64,000 bases of DNA from Rhizobiales bacterium YIM 77505 (GTDB lineage Bacteria; Pseudomonadota; Alphaproteobacteria; Rhizobiales; Beijerinckiaceae). The translations under genes and the position numbers were made by a program. Location: the NCBI GenBank assembly GCA_000745135.1, contig JQNH01000001.1, positions 2,356,001-2,420,000 of the forward strand. The letters run 5' to 3'. The notes under the pieces are model-generated. The model was not told where the DNA came from and searched no databases. It saw nothing but the letters and a program-made list of their open reading frames with translations. Below, piece by piece: positions 1 through 7,538 of the stretch (position 1 is its first letter; every line of letters starts with the position of its first letter).

Positions 1-161
1 TTCCAGGAGAGGTGGGCGGCGGTGCCGCCGCGCGTCACCTCTCCCCGGTGGGGAGAGGTCGGCGAGCGAAGCGAGCCGGGTGAGGGCCGGCTCCTCATCC
101 TGAGAGGGCGCACACCTCACCCGCGCCTTCGGCGCGACCTCTCCTTCCAGGAGAGGTGGGG
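1..161. repeat. palindromic intergenic repeat cluster (family A)
   Basis: Three copies of a palindrome of the form CCTCTCC-N-GGAGAGG lie here: a cut copy at 1-15, one around 37-60, and one around 140-161. They are linked by runs such as GGCGAGCGAAGCGAGCCGGG, itself a small hairpin. The same core recurs near 19421, 19630, 22252 and inside uvrC (58931-59045). This stretch sits where the next GTA tail gene would be expected and no tail ORF is visible in it. Confidence 0.7.
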
Positions 162-174
162 GGGGCGCGGCGGC

Positions 175-336
175 TCAATCCGGGAAGGCGCGCATCAGGG
201 CGGCGAGATCGCCGGGCGTGAGAGCGGCGATCGCGGAGCCGCCGCGAGTTCCTTCAACCGCCGCCGCCAGCTCGCGCGGCGTGGCGCGCCAGAAGGCGTC
301 GGGCGTCCACCGCAGGCGGCCAAGGGCGAAGGCCAT
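175..336 (-). CDS. GTA/phage tail assembly chaperone-like protein, short
   Basis: A 53-aa protein at the downstream end of the GTA-like cluster, immediately after the 108-aa GTA gene. It carries the pattern MAFALGRLRWTPDAFW followed by TPREL, typical of the small tail assembly chaperone that precedes the tape measure gene in GTA and related siphophage clusters. The only ordinary start in the right region is the ATG at 336. The family-like residues FPWEEA directly upstream are in the same frame, but no ATG, GTG or TTG lies between them and the upstream gene, so the protein may be N-terminally shortened or use an unusual start. Role inferred: chaperoning tail polymerisation. No tape measure gene follows in the window. 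Confidence 0.6.
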   Translation of the reverse strand: MAFALGRLRWTPDAFWRATPRELAAAVEGTRGGSAIAALTPGDLAALMRAFPD

Positions 337-383
337 GGCCTCCTCCCACGGAAAAGGCGAGGCCTCGGCCCGGCCGCCCGCGG

Positions 384-710
384 CTAGAGAGGGTTTTCGG
401 GGGCGTCCCCGAAGGCGAGGGCGAAGAGGTCGCCGATCGCCTCCACGATCCCGTCGAGGCCGCCCTCGAGGGGCAGCGCCGCGACCTCCGCGTCGGACAG
501 GGCGTTCCCGCCCCCGCGCAGGGCGACGGCCAGGATCTTCAGGAGGTCGCGCGCCGACAGGCGCGCGCTCGCGAAGCGCTCGGCGAGGGCCGTCAGGTCG
601 GCGGCGCCGAAGGCGTCCTCCAGTTCGGCGAGCGCGCCGAGGGTCAGGCAAAGCGCGTAGCGGCGGCCGGCGAGCTCGAGCGCGACCTCGCCGCGGCGGC
701 GGTTGGGCAT
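384..710 (-). CDS. GTA tail chaperone-like protein (GTA-gp10 family)
   Basis: A 108-aa protein matching the small gene that follows the major tail protein in RcGTA-type clusters. The N-terminus (GEVALELAGRRYALCLTLGALAELEDAFG) is the recognisable part: a short beta hairpin then a helix with LxxLxELE, as in the gene transfer agent family protein / tail assembly chaperone group. The C-terminus is Gly/Ala/Leu rich. It lies 30 bp after the major tail gene with the same orientation, so it is probably co-transcribed. Role by family: tail assembly. Identity rests on synteny plus the N-terminal pattern. Confidence 0.75.
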   Translation of the reverse strand: MPNRRRGEVALELAGRRYALCLTLGALAELEDAFGAADLTALAERFASARLSARDLLKILAVALRGGGNALSDAEVAALPLEGGLDGIVEAIGDLFALAFGDAPENPL

Positions 711-740
711 GAATGATCTCCTTTCCGGGAGCGCCTGCGT

Positions 741-1151
741 TTAGAGCGCCGTGAAGGTGAGCGGGCCGGCGGATTCGAAGGCCGTCTCGAAGGTGACCTC
801 ACCGGCATGGTCGCCGCGATATTCGAGGGCGGTGATCTGGAACGGTCCTTCGAGGCGTCCGAAATCCGGGATGATCACCTGATAGGTGCAAATCTCGCCG
901 TCGAAGAAGACCTGGCGCAGGCGCGCGTCCGACGCCTCGTCCTTGAACACGCCGGAGCCGGTGATGCCGGCGCGGCGCACGCCGGCGCCGGCGAGGAGCT
1001 CCCGCCAGCGCCCGGCGGACTCGGCATGGGTCACATCGACCGTCTCGGCGTTGAAGGCGAGCTGCCGGGCGCGAAGCCCGGCGACAGTGACGAAGCCTTG
1101 CTCTCCGTCGTCGATCTTGATGAGCAGATCCTTGCCTTTCTGAGCGGGCAT
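741..1151 (-). CDS. phage/GTA major tail protein (TP901-1 family)
   Basis: A 136-aa protein starting MPAQKGKDLLIKIDD, the hallmark N-terminus of GTA major tail (tube) proteins. It continues with a TVAGLRARQLAFNAETVDVT segment and ends in a beta-rich ...EVTFETAFESAGPLTFTAL tail, as expected for a tube-forming phage tail protein. The ATG at 1151 is chosen over an upstream in-frame start (1193) because the family begins with this motif and the extension is atypical. It sits between the DUF3168 gene and the gp10-like gene, the RcGTA order. It would polymerise into the tail tube through which DNA is delivered. Confidence 0.88.
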   Translation of the reverse strand: MPAQKGKDLLIKIDDGEQGFVTVAGLRARQLAFNAETVDVTHAESAGRWRELLAGAGVRRAGITGSGVFKDEASDARLRQVFFDGEICTYQVIIPDFGRLEGPFQITALEYRGDHAGEVTFETAFESAGPLTFTAL

Positions 1152-1216
1152 GCGGCCTCCGGGATGTTGGGGCTTGAGGGTGGGGCGCAACAACTCGCCG
1201 CGAAAGCGGCGCCTCT

Positions 1217-1627
1217 TCAGGCGGTCTCGGTGAGGGCGCGCAGGCGCAGCGTGGCGCGGGCGAGCTGGGAGGGCGGGTCGCGGTCGGCCTCGATGGCGGC
1301 GACCCGCATCAGCACCAGCCGCGCGCCCTCGGGCGTCAGGTCGGCGCCGTCGAGGAGCGCCGCCATGCGCTCCGCCGCCGCGAGGGCGCTCCTGGCGCTG
1401 CCGGGCCGCGCCCAGACGAGGATCGCCATCTCGTGCTCGTGGCCGCGGTCCGAGCCTGTGGACCAGTCCCGGGCGACCGCGTCGCCGAACACGGCGTAAA
1501 CGGGCTCCGCCGCCCGGGGCGGCTCGTCGTGAAGGCGCACGCCGCCGCCCATCAGGCTCGCGAGCTGGGGATCGGCGGAGAGGCGGTCGAGGATGGCGCG
1601 GCGAAGGGCAAGGACCGGAGCGCTCAC
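1217..1627 (-). CDS. DUF3168 tail completion/terminator protein (GTA gp8)
   Basis: A 136-aa protein starting from a GTG at 1627 that overlaps the stop of the upstream head closure gene by the GTGA arrangement, implying translational coupling. The sequence shows LRRAILDRLSADPQL, then VYAVFGDAVARDWSTGSD and ATLRLRALTE at the end, the usual DUF3168 layout (tail terminator or completion protein). The longer frame upstream of the GTG is only a shadow of neighbouring genes. Family role: caps the tail tube and prepares it for joining to the head. Confidence 0.85.
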   Translation of the reverse strand: MSAPVLALRRAILDRLSADPQLASLMGGGVRLHDEPPRAAEPVYAVFGDAVARDWSTGSDRGHEHEMAILVWARPGSARSALAAAERMAALLDGADLTPEGARLVLMRVAAIEADRDPPSQLARATLRLRALTETA

Positions 1628-1959
1628 GGCGCGATCTCCTCGACGAGGCAGACGAGGCGCTTCCTCGTGCCGTCCGGATCCGAGGCCGAGCGGATCGCGA
1701 AGCGGCGAAGGCCGCGCACGAGGCGCATGCCGCCGCTGACGCCCTCCCGGTAGCGCAGGGTCACGCGGTGGGTGACCGCCTGTTCGGCCCGCGCCGCAAC
1801 GAAGCGCTCGCTGCCCCTCAAGAGTTCGATGGCGCCCCAGAGCTGCGGCCCGGCCACGTAGCTGCGCAGCACGCCGCCGAACCCGTCGGGCGTCTCGACC
1901 GGCATCTCCAAAACGAATCGGCGCCCGCGGGCGCCGACGGACAGAGGTCTCACGGACAA
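1624..1959 (-). CDS. phage head closure / head-tail adaptor protein (GTA gp7)
   Basis: A protein of about 110 aa with the head-tail adaptor pattern: an N-terminal beta strand FVLEMPVETPDGFGGV, a central LWGAIELLRGSE and a late RVTLRYREGVSGGMRL, as in the SPP1 gp16 / HK97 gp10-like head closure family. The start is a TTG at 1959 or a GTG six bases further on; no ATG is near. It lies 36 bp after the connector gene and overlaps the next gene by 3 bases. In the particle it would close the portal channel and bind the tail. Confidence 0.82.
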   Translation of the reverse strand: MSVRPLSVGARGRRFVLEMPVETPDGFGGVLRSYVAGPQLWGAIELLRGSERFVAARAEQAVTHRVTLRYREGVSGGMRLVRGLRRFAIRSASDPDGTRKRLVCLVEEIAP

Positions 1960-1995
1960 CTCCTTTGCGCGACAAGAGCAGGAGAGAGCGGAGGC

Positions 1996-2562
1996 TCAGA
2001 GCCGCGCCCTGCGATGGCGGGCGACAAGCAGCTCGAGGGTTGAAGGCAGAGGCGCCGCCTCGTCGATCTCGTCGCCGCGATGCTCGAACCAGCGCGCGAC
2101 GAGCACGCGGACGGCCTGCCTCAACGTGGCAGGCACGTCGCCCGCAGACGCGCCGAAGCCGACGACCACGTCCAGGGCAATGCCTTGCGCGGCAAGGCCC
2201 GGCTCCGGCGCCGTCGCATCCACGATGAGGCGCGGCGGATCGCTCGAGGCCTCGACGCGATAGAGAGCGGCGGACACATCCGAAGGCGCGCCGCTCGCGT
2301 CGAAGACGCGCACGCGGTCGACGCGGATCAAGGGCGACAGGGGCAGGCGCAGGATGCGCCCTTGCGGCCAACGGTCGAGCAGGATGCGCCAGGTCTGCTC
2401 GACGAGCTGGCGGCCGCAGGCGGCCTCGACGAGGAGGCGGGCCGCGGTGATCAGGGCTGCGACGAGCTCGTCCTCCGCCTCGTCGTCAAGCCGCAGATAG
2501 GCGCGCATTTCCGCGACGCTCACGGGCTCGACGCCGGGCCCGGCGATCAGTATCGGGGTCAT
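1996..2562 (-). CDS. phage head-tail connector protein (GTA gp6)
   Basis: A 188-aa protein beginning MTPILIAGPGVEPVSVAEMRAYLRLD, the standard opening of the head-tail connector / DNA packaging family (HK97 gp6-like), with helical DELVAALITAARLLVEAACGRQL and a C-terminal ATLRQAVRVLVARWFEHR. Start chosen at the ATG at 2562; the upstream extension lacks family character. It is the first gene after a 2.1-kb insertion that separates it from the major capsid gene, so it may need its own promoter in the 59-bp space shared with the divergent protease gene. Confidence 0.85.
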   Translation of the reverse strand: MTPILIAGPGVEPVSVAEMRAYLRLDDEAEDELVAALITAARLLVEAACGRQLVEQTWRILLDRWPQGRILRLPLSPLIRVDRVRVFDASGAPSDVSAALYRVEASSDPPRLIVDATAPEPGLAAQGIALDVVVGFGASAGDVPATLRQAVRVLVARWFEHRGDEIDEAAPLPSTLELLVARHRRARL

Positions 2563-2621
2563 GGAATGATCCTGGGGAAGCCAAAGGTCGTCTCGGGCGC
2601 ACCCGAGAAAGGAGGTGAACG

Positions 2622-3365
2622 ATGCGGATGCGCGTGAGCGCGGTCGCGCTCGCTTCACTGGCGCTCGGCGCGCCGGCGCAGGCCATCGTCGGCGGCACGC
2701 CGGATGACGGGGCGCTGGCGCGCGCCAGCGTAATGATCGTCAGTCCCACCGGCATGTGCAGCGGTGTGGTGGTGGACGCCGACGTGGTGTTGACCGCCGC
2801 CCATTGCGTCACCGGCGCGCCCGATTACCGGGTCTTCCACCGCGCGGCAGCAGGCGAGCCGGTGCTGATCCCAATCGCCGCCAAGGCGGTCCATCCGCAG
2901 TTCGAGCCGAACGCCGTCGCAGCGCGCCGGCGCTCGATCGATCTTGCCCTCATCCGCCTCGCGGAGCGGCTGCCGCCCGCCTATGGCGCAGCGGAGTTCT
3001 CCGCCGCTCAGCCTCGCGCCGGGGCGCCGATCCGCGTCGGCGGATTCGGCGTTGCCCGCGAAGGAGACGCCCGCTCGACCGGAGCGTTCCGGATCGCCGA
3101 TCTCGCCGTGGTCGAGCCCCATGGCGCGAGCGCGATCCTGCTGTGGGCGAAGGGCGTCAGGACAGGCGCCTGCACCGGCGATTCCGGCGGTCCGATGGCC
3201 GCGGACGATCGTGTGGTGGCCGTCGTCACCTGGGCCAAGGGAGCGGCAGCCGGCGGTTGCGGCGCCATCTCGCAGGGCGTCCTCCTCGCGCCCCAGCGGG
3301 CGTGGATCGACCGCACCCTTGCGGCCTGGGGCCGCAAGGCGCGCTGGGCGGGCGGTGCGTCTTGA
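2622..3365 (+). CDS. secreted trypsin-like serine protease (S1 family), inserted in GTA cluster
   Basis: A 247-aa protein with a signal peptide (residues 1-21, ending APAQA) followed directly by IVGGTPDD. The chymotrypsin triad is complete: His61 in LTAAHC, Asp107 in SIDLAL, Ser188 in TGDSGGP. Signal peptidase cleavage at AQA/IVGG would itself create the free Ile-Val-Gly-Gly N-terminus that activates this fold, so no zymogen step would be needed. A strong Shine-Dalgarno (AAAGGAGGTG) stands before the ATG. It lies on the opposite strand to the GTA genes, between connector and capsid, and is followed by a second related protease. Substrate unknown; probably periplasmic or extracellular. Confidence 0.85.
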   Translation: MRMRVSAVALASLALGAPAQAIVGGTPDDGALARASVMIVSPTGMCSGVVVDADVVLTAAHCVTGAPDYRVFHRAAAGEPVLIPIAAKAVHPQFEPNAVAARRRSIDLALIRLAERLPPAYGAAEFSAAQPRAGAPIRVGGFGVAREGDARSTGAFRIADLAVVEPHGASAILLWAKGVRTGACTGDSGGPMAADDRVVAVVTWAKGAAAGGCGAISQGVLLAPQRAWIDRTLAAWGRKARWAGGAS

Positions 3366-3412
3366 CGGCCCTGTTCCATTTCGGGACCCTGGCGCGGGGG
3401 CACGTCGAATCC

Positions 3413-4255
3413 ATGAAAGCCGCCATGCGTTGTCCGCTCGCCCTTCTCGCGCTCCTCCTTCCGACCGCAGCCGACGCCGTGACCCGCGGGCAGGTCACCC
3501 GTGATCCGAACGGCGTGCGCAGCTCGGTGGTGCGCGTCGAATCCTCGCGCGGCGAGCTCTGCTCCGGCGCGGTGATCGCGCCTGACCTGGTGCTGACCGC
3601 CGCCCATTGCGTCATCGATCGCGCCCATTATCGGATCGTCGCCGTCGACCGGGCCTTCCGGCCCCGCACGATCCGCGCCGTCGCCGCCGCCATGCACCCG
3701 GCCTTTGTGGCAGGGACGACGCCGCGCACCCAGCCCGGCGTGGATCTCGCCATCCTCAAGCTCGAGCGGCCGCTCGGGCCCGACTTCGTGCCTCTCGATC
3801 CGCGCTTTGCGGGGCGGGTGGTCGAAGGGCAGCCCGTGGACATCGCCGGCTTCGGGGTCTCGGGCGAAGGCCGCAAGGGGACGGCGCGCATCCTGCGCCA
3901 GGCACGCCTCGTTTCGCTCGGGCCGCTGCAGGTGGCGAATCGCGTGGTCGTGGTGGCCGACGAGGAACGCCGGGCGGTGCTGCCCGGGGCCGGCGCCTGC
4001 CGGGGCGATTCCGGCGGACCGATCCTCACCGGCGGCCCCGGCGGCTACCAGCTCCTCGGCATCGTGAGCTGGTCGAGCGGGGCGCTGCGCTCCCTGGACG
4101 GCTCGGCCTGCGGCGGCCTCACCGCTGTCACTCCGGTCGCCGAGCATGCGGGGTGGATCGCCGCCCGCGCGGAGGACCTGCGCCGCCTGGCGCCTGGCCA
4201 GGCGACCGCTGCGCCCCGAGCGCCGGCGAGCCCCTTCGACTGGATGACCCGGTAG
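3413..4255 (+). CDS. secreted trypsin-like serine protease (S1 family), second tandem copy
   Basis: A 280-aa protein with a signal peptide (about residues 1-22, ending TAADA). The triad is His65 in LTAAHC, Asp111 in GVDLAIL and Ser200 in CRGDSGGP. Cleavage after ADA would leave VTRG at the N-terminus, close to the usual IVGG activating end. The C-terminus adds a Pro/Ala-rich tail (about residues 260-280). It follows the first protease by 47 bp on the same strand, so the two are probably an operon born by duplication; they are now well diverged. Start at 3413 (ATG) with another ATG 12 bases on. Inserted within the GTA head gene block; role there is unknown. Confidence 0.85.
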   Translation: MKAAMRCPLALLALLLPTAADAVTRGQVTRDPNGVRSSVVRVESSRGELCSGAVIAPDLVLTAAHCVIDRAHYRIVAVDRAFRPRTIRAVAAAMHPAFVAGTTPRTQPGVDLAILKLERPLGPDFVPLDPRFAGRVVEGQPVDIAGFGVSGEGRKGTARILRQARLVSLGPLQVANRVVVVADEERRAVLPGAGACRGDSGGPILTGGPGGYQLLGIVSWSSGALRSLDGSACGGLTAVTPVAEHAGWIAARAEDLRRLAPGQATAAPRAPASPFDWMTR

Positions 4256-4350
4256 CTCGGGCGTCGAGCGGAAGCGGCGACGCTTCGAGGGCTGCAACCG
4301 AAAGCCTGCCCCGGCATTAAAGCTGGCATCTTGAGCCCTGGAGAGCGCCC

Positions 4351-4659
4351 ATGCGTGCTGGCGCTGCCCGGCGGCGTTTGGCCGCCGTCACCTTTGCCCT
4401 TCTTGTGTTGTCGCCGGCCGCTTCGGCCCATGATGTCTGGATCAACAAGCAGAGGCGCACCAACAGCGCCGGCGAGTGGTGCTGCAACAGCATGGACTGC
4501 ACGAAGGTGCAGGCCAAGGAGACGCCCCGCGGCTATCTCTTCTCCACCAGCGAAGAGATTCCCCGCAGCGAGGTGATGCTGTCGGGCGACGGCGATTTCT
4601 GGATCTGCCGGCGCCCCGACAAGACCATCCGCTGCGCCTTCGCGCGGCTGGGAAGCTGA
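4351..4659 (+). CDS. small exported Cys-rich protein of unknown function
   Basis: A 102-aa protein with an N-terminal signal peptide (hydrophobic AAVTFALLVLSPAASA, residues 11-26) and a mature part of about 76 residues. The mature part carries HDVWINKQRR, a CC pair in GEWCCNSMDC, and two later cysteines (WICRR, RCAF), suggesting disulfides in the periplasm. It follows the second protease by 95 bp on the same strand and faces the capsid gene convergently. I recognise the CCN-x-x-DC pattern as common in small exported proteins of this bacterial group but know no function. Confidence 0.65.
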   Translation: MRAGAARRRLAAVTFALLVLSPAASAHDVWINKQRRTNSAGEWCCNSMDCTKVQAKETPRGYLFSTSEEIPRSEVMLSGDGDFWICRRPDKTIRCAFARLGS

Positions 4660-4721
4660 CGCGTCCACCTGCGGCGACGCGAAGGGGTTGGGCGGCAGGC
4701 CGCGCCCTCTCGCCGATGGAC

Positions 4722-5948
4722 TTACGCGAACTTCATCAGCTTGATGGCGTCGTAGTCCTGCACCCCGCCGCCGACGCGCTTGGTTGTGTAGAACAGCACA
4801 TAGGGCTTGGCCGAGAACGGATCGCGCAGCACGCGCACGCCGGCGCGGTCGACGACGAGATAGCCGCGGCGGAAATCCCCGAACGCGATCGACAGCGTAT
4901 TGGCCGCGATGTCCGGCATGTCCTCCGCCTCGACCACCGGGAACGACATCAGCGTCGCAGAAGCGCCTGCGCTCGCCGGCGGCTGCCAGAGGTAGTTGCC
5001 GTTCGCATCCTTGAACCGGCGGATCATGCTCTGCGTCTTGCGGTTCATGACGAAGGTGGCGTTCTGCCGATAGCCGGCCTTGAGCCCGTAGACGAGCTCG
5101 ATGAGCTTGTCGGAGGGGTTCGCGGCCGGGAAGGCGCCTGCCTGGCCGGTGGCGACGAAGCCCAGATTGCCCCAGCTCCAGGAACCGTTGTCCACGGCAG
5201 GCGAGGCAAGGAAGCCCTTCGGCTTGTTGATGCCGTCGCCCTGGACGAAGGCCGTCCCCTCCTGCTCGGCGAAGGCGGTCTCGATCTCGTCGGCGATCCA
5301 GCGCTCGATGTCGACGACGGCGTCGTCGAGGAGGGTCTGGGTCGCCGCCGGCATGGCGTAAAGCTCCATGGCGGGGAAGGTCAGCTCGGCCAGCGCCGGG
5401 CCGCCGGTCTGGGGCCGCGCCGCGGTCTCCGCCGTCCAGCCTGCGGCCGTGCCGCTCGTCGAGAAGGCGCGCTTGTAGAGTCCCCCGGAGATGATCCGCA
5501 CGGAGGCGATCGAGCGGATCGGCGAGATCACGGCGAGGCGGCGCAGCACCTCGCGCTCGATCGTCTCGGGCACGAGGTAGCCGCCGTCCGGGCCCGAGCC
5601 CGCCGAGAGCGCCTTGGCTTCCAGGCGCTTCAGGCTGCCGCCTTCGCCGGCGCGCATATAGGCCTCGAACGCGGCCTTGTGCTCGGCCTGAAGCGGCGAG
5701 CGAGGATCGGCGGCAGGTCCGGCCAGGGTCGGCCGGCTGCGGTCGAGCGTCAGCCGGTCGAGGTGGCGCTTCGCCTCCTCGAGCGCCTCGTCGAGGCGCC
5801 CGAGCTTCTCCTCGGTCAGGGCGTCGGCGGACAGCCGCGCCTCGATCTCGCCCAGGCGGCGGTCGTTGGTCTCCTTGAAGGCCTCGAAGATGTGGGTGAA
5901 CTCGTCGAAGGCCGCCGCCACGTCCGTCGAAGTGATGCCGGTGTCCAT
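4722..5948 (-). CDS. phage/GTA major capsid protein (HK97 fold)
   Basis: A 408-aa protein starting MDTGITSTDVAAAFDEFTHIF. The N-terminal delta-domain-like region (residues about 15-95) is helical and charged (FKETNDRRLGEIEARL), followed by the HK97 body: LSAGSGPDGGYLVPETIE, SASVRI-like strand, then WIADEIETAFAEQEGTAFVQGDG, the classic spine helix signature of this family. It ends with GGGVQDYDAIKLMKFA, typical of GTA capsids. The start at 5948 has GAAGAGGA upstream; an earlier in-frame start is rejected. It would form the icosahedral shell. It is separated from the protease gene by an opposite-strand insert and from the connector by three such genes. Confidence 0.93.
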   Translation of the reverse strand: MDTGITSTDVAAAFDEFTHIFEAFKETNDRRLGEIEARLSADALTEEKLGRLDEALEEAKRHLDRLTLDRSRPTLAGPAADPRSPLQAEHKAAFEAYMRAGEGGSLKRLEAKALSAGSGPDGGYLVPETIEREVLRRLAVISPIRSIASVRIISGGLYKRAFSTSGTAAGWTAETAARPQTGGPALAELTFPAMELYAMPAATQTLLDDAVVDIERWIADEIETAFAEQEGTAFVQGDGINKPKGFLASPAVDNGSWSWGNLGFVATGQAGAFPAANPSDKLIELVYGLKAGYRQNATFVMNRKTQSMIRRFKDANGNYLWQPPASAGASATLMSFPVVEAEDMPDIAANTLSIAFGDFRRGYLVVDRAGVRVLRDPFSAKPYVLFYTTKRVGGGVQDYDAIKLMKFA

Positions 5949-6132
5949 GAGGTCCTCTTCCGTTGGAGGTGAAAGGGTGCGGCGCCGCACGGCGCCAGGG
6001 TCGAAGCTCGGGTTCATTTCGTCCGAGGCGCCGCGACGAAATGTTGAGCCGCGCGACGACATCGGCCCGGAACGCAGGCGCGGTAGGAGGGTTGCCTATC
6101 AGCGGCTCGGACAGGCGGGCGGGAGACAGGCC

Positions 6133-6759
6133 ATGATGAAAATCGCCAAGATCACGGGGCTTGGGATCTTCGCCGCCATGCTGTGGGCGGCCTCGCATTT
6201 CACGACCGACAAGACCGACACCGCCTGGACCGGCAGGGCCGAGGCAACCGCTTCGGCAGCGCTGCCCGCGCCCCGGCCCTCGACCGCAGCCTCGCCCGAG
6301 GCGCGCGAAGTGAGGCGCATCGCCATCGTTCCCAAGGGGAGCGAAGCCACCGCCCCCGCGCCTGCGAAGGGCTGCGAGGACCAGGTCTGGCCGAACATCG
6401 CGCCGGCATGTCTGACCCGCGAGACGACCCCGGTCCGCAACGAGACGAAGGAGACCCGCGCCGTCGCATCGAGCGGGCCGTCGACCCCCGTCCAGGCCTC
6501 GGCGACCCCGGCGGATCCGCTCCCGGCGGATCCGATCACGACGGGCGCGCTGCCGCGCACGCCTGACGTCGCCATCGCAACCCCTGCCCTTCCCGGAGCG
6601 GTGGAGACGGCGCCTCCGGCCCGGAAGGCCTCTCGCGCAGGCGAGCGTCGCCGGGTGGCGCAGCGCGAGATCGACTGGCGCCCCGCCTTGCCGGCGCGCC
6701 TGCCCACATCCCGCGAGCCGATCCAGTTCCGGATCGCAGAGGGCAGCAGCAACCGGTGA
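6133..6759 (+). CDS. exported or membrane-anchored Pro/Ala-rich protein of unknown function, inserted in GTA cluster
   Basis: A 208-aa protein with a hydrophobic N-terminus (KITGLGIFAAMLWAASHF, about residues 6-23) that is either a signal peptide or a single membrane anchor. The rest is low complexity, rich in Ala, Pro and Thr, apart from a conserved-looking core GCEDQVWPNIAPACLTR around residues 77-94 with two cysteines, a pattern seen in small exported proteins of Rhizobiales, and a basic C-terminus. Two ATG codons are adjacent at 6133 and 6136. It ends 3 bp before the end of the convergent prohead protease gene. Function unknown. Confidence 0.6.
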   Translation: MMKIAKITGLGIFAAMLWAASHFTTDKTDTAWTGRAEATASAALPAPRPSTAASPEAREVRRIAIVPKGSEATAPAPAKGCEDQVWPNIAPACLTRETTPVRNETKETRAVASSGPSTPVQASATPADPLPADPITTGALPRTPDVAIATPALPGAVETAPPARKASRAGERRRVAQREIDWRPALPARLPTSREPIQFRIAEGSSNR

Positions 6760-6762
6760 CGG

Positions 6763-7374
6763 TCAGAGCGCCGCCCGAAGCCGACGCCCCGCCCGGCGGA
6801 TGGCGGCGGCAAGACCCGGCCCGTCCTGCCCGCGACCGGCCAGGGGCGGACGCCACGTGTGACGCTTGACCGTGCCGACCCGGGCGCCCGGCAGCATCGG
6901 GAAGGTGACGATCGAGATCTCCCACAGGTCGAGCTTTTCGAGGCGGCGGAGGCCGCCGCGCTCCTTGCGGGCGCGCTCGACGCGATAGCCGATGGAAAGG
7001 CCGTCGATGGCGCCCTCGCGCATCAGGGCATGGATCTCCCGCGCCCGCGCGACGCTGAGGTTCAGCCGCCCGCACACGCGAAGGCCGCGGGCATCCTCGC
7101 TGATCGACAGCCAGCGTCCAATGGGCTCGGACGCATCGTGCTGCCAGAGCATGCGCACGCCTTGCGCTCCGCGCCTCTTGAGGCACTCGGCGAAGGCGCC
7201 GGGCATTGTCACGTCCTTGCCGAGATCGGCGATCCCGAACAGGCTGGCATAGCCCTCGAAGGTCCCTCCTTCGTCAACGGCGGCAAGGGGCTGCGGCAGG
7301 AGCTTCGTCTCACGCTCCTGCAGGGCGCGCGTCCCCATCGAGGCGCTGGTGCGCGACAAGGCGGTCAGCGGCAT
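6763..7374 (-). CDS. phage/GTA prohead protease (HK97 gp4-like, S78)
   Basis: A 203-aa protein with the prohead protease pattern: GTFEGYASLFGIADLGKDVTMPGAF, catalytic His79 in MLWQHD, Ser127 in AIDGLSIGYRV, and WEISIVTFPMLPGARV near the end. It would cleave the capsid delta domain and scaffold during head maturation. The ATG at 7374 overlaps the end of the upstream 57-aa ORF by 10 bases; a later ATG (MGTRALQE) is possible. An extended frame further upstream is a shadow of the small genes. The order protease then capsid is as in RcGTA. Confidence 0.88.
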   Translation of the reverse strand: MPLTALSRTSASMGTRALQERETKLLPQPLAAVDEGGTFEGYASLFGIADLGKDVTMPGAFAECLKRRGAQGVRMLWQHDASEPIGRWLSISEDARGLRVCGRLNLSVARAREIHALMREGAIDGLSIGYRVERARKERGGLRRLEKLDLWEISIVTFPMLPGARVGTVKRHTWRPPLAGRGQDGPGLAAAIRRAGRRLRAAL

Positions 7375-7538
7375 CGCGGCGCCTCCCGCTGGGGCTGCGG
7401 TGTCGGGCGTGCGGCTTCCTCGCGCGCTGCTTCGAGCCGCTCCAGGGCGCGCACGAAGCTCGCGAACACGGTCTCGGAGGCCCGGCGGCGCGCAGCCGTC
7501 GCGGCAGGCAAGGGCCTTCCGGTTGACGTCCTTCTCAT
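7365..7538 (-). CDS. 57-aa ORF between head-formation protein and prohead protease
   Basis: A 57-aa Arg/Ala-rich peptide (MRRTSTGRPLP, then ETVFASFVRALERLEAARE as a likely amphipathic helix). Its ATG (7536-7538) overlaps the stop of the upstream gene in an ATGA junction, and its end overlaps the prohead protease start by 10 bp. This tight nesting fits a translated, coupled gene. I do not recognise a family; it could be a lineage-specific head protein or simply coding that couples translation to the protease. Confidence 0.5.
   Translation of the reverse strand: MRRTSTGRPLPAATAARRRASETVFASFVRALERLEAAREEAARPTPQPQREAPRCR

Noticed and set aside
22-712. Plus-strand ORFs over the first 700 bases
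   Set aside because: They are Arg/Pro/Gly-rich shadows of the GTA genes on the other strand in GC-rich DNA; they have no family pattern.
3008-4297. Long minus-strand ORF opposite the two serine proteases
   Set aside because: It is a GC-frame shadow; the plus strand has complete catalytic triads and signal peptides.
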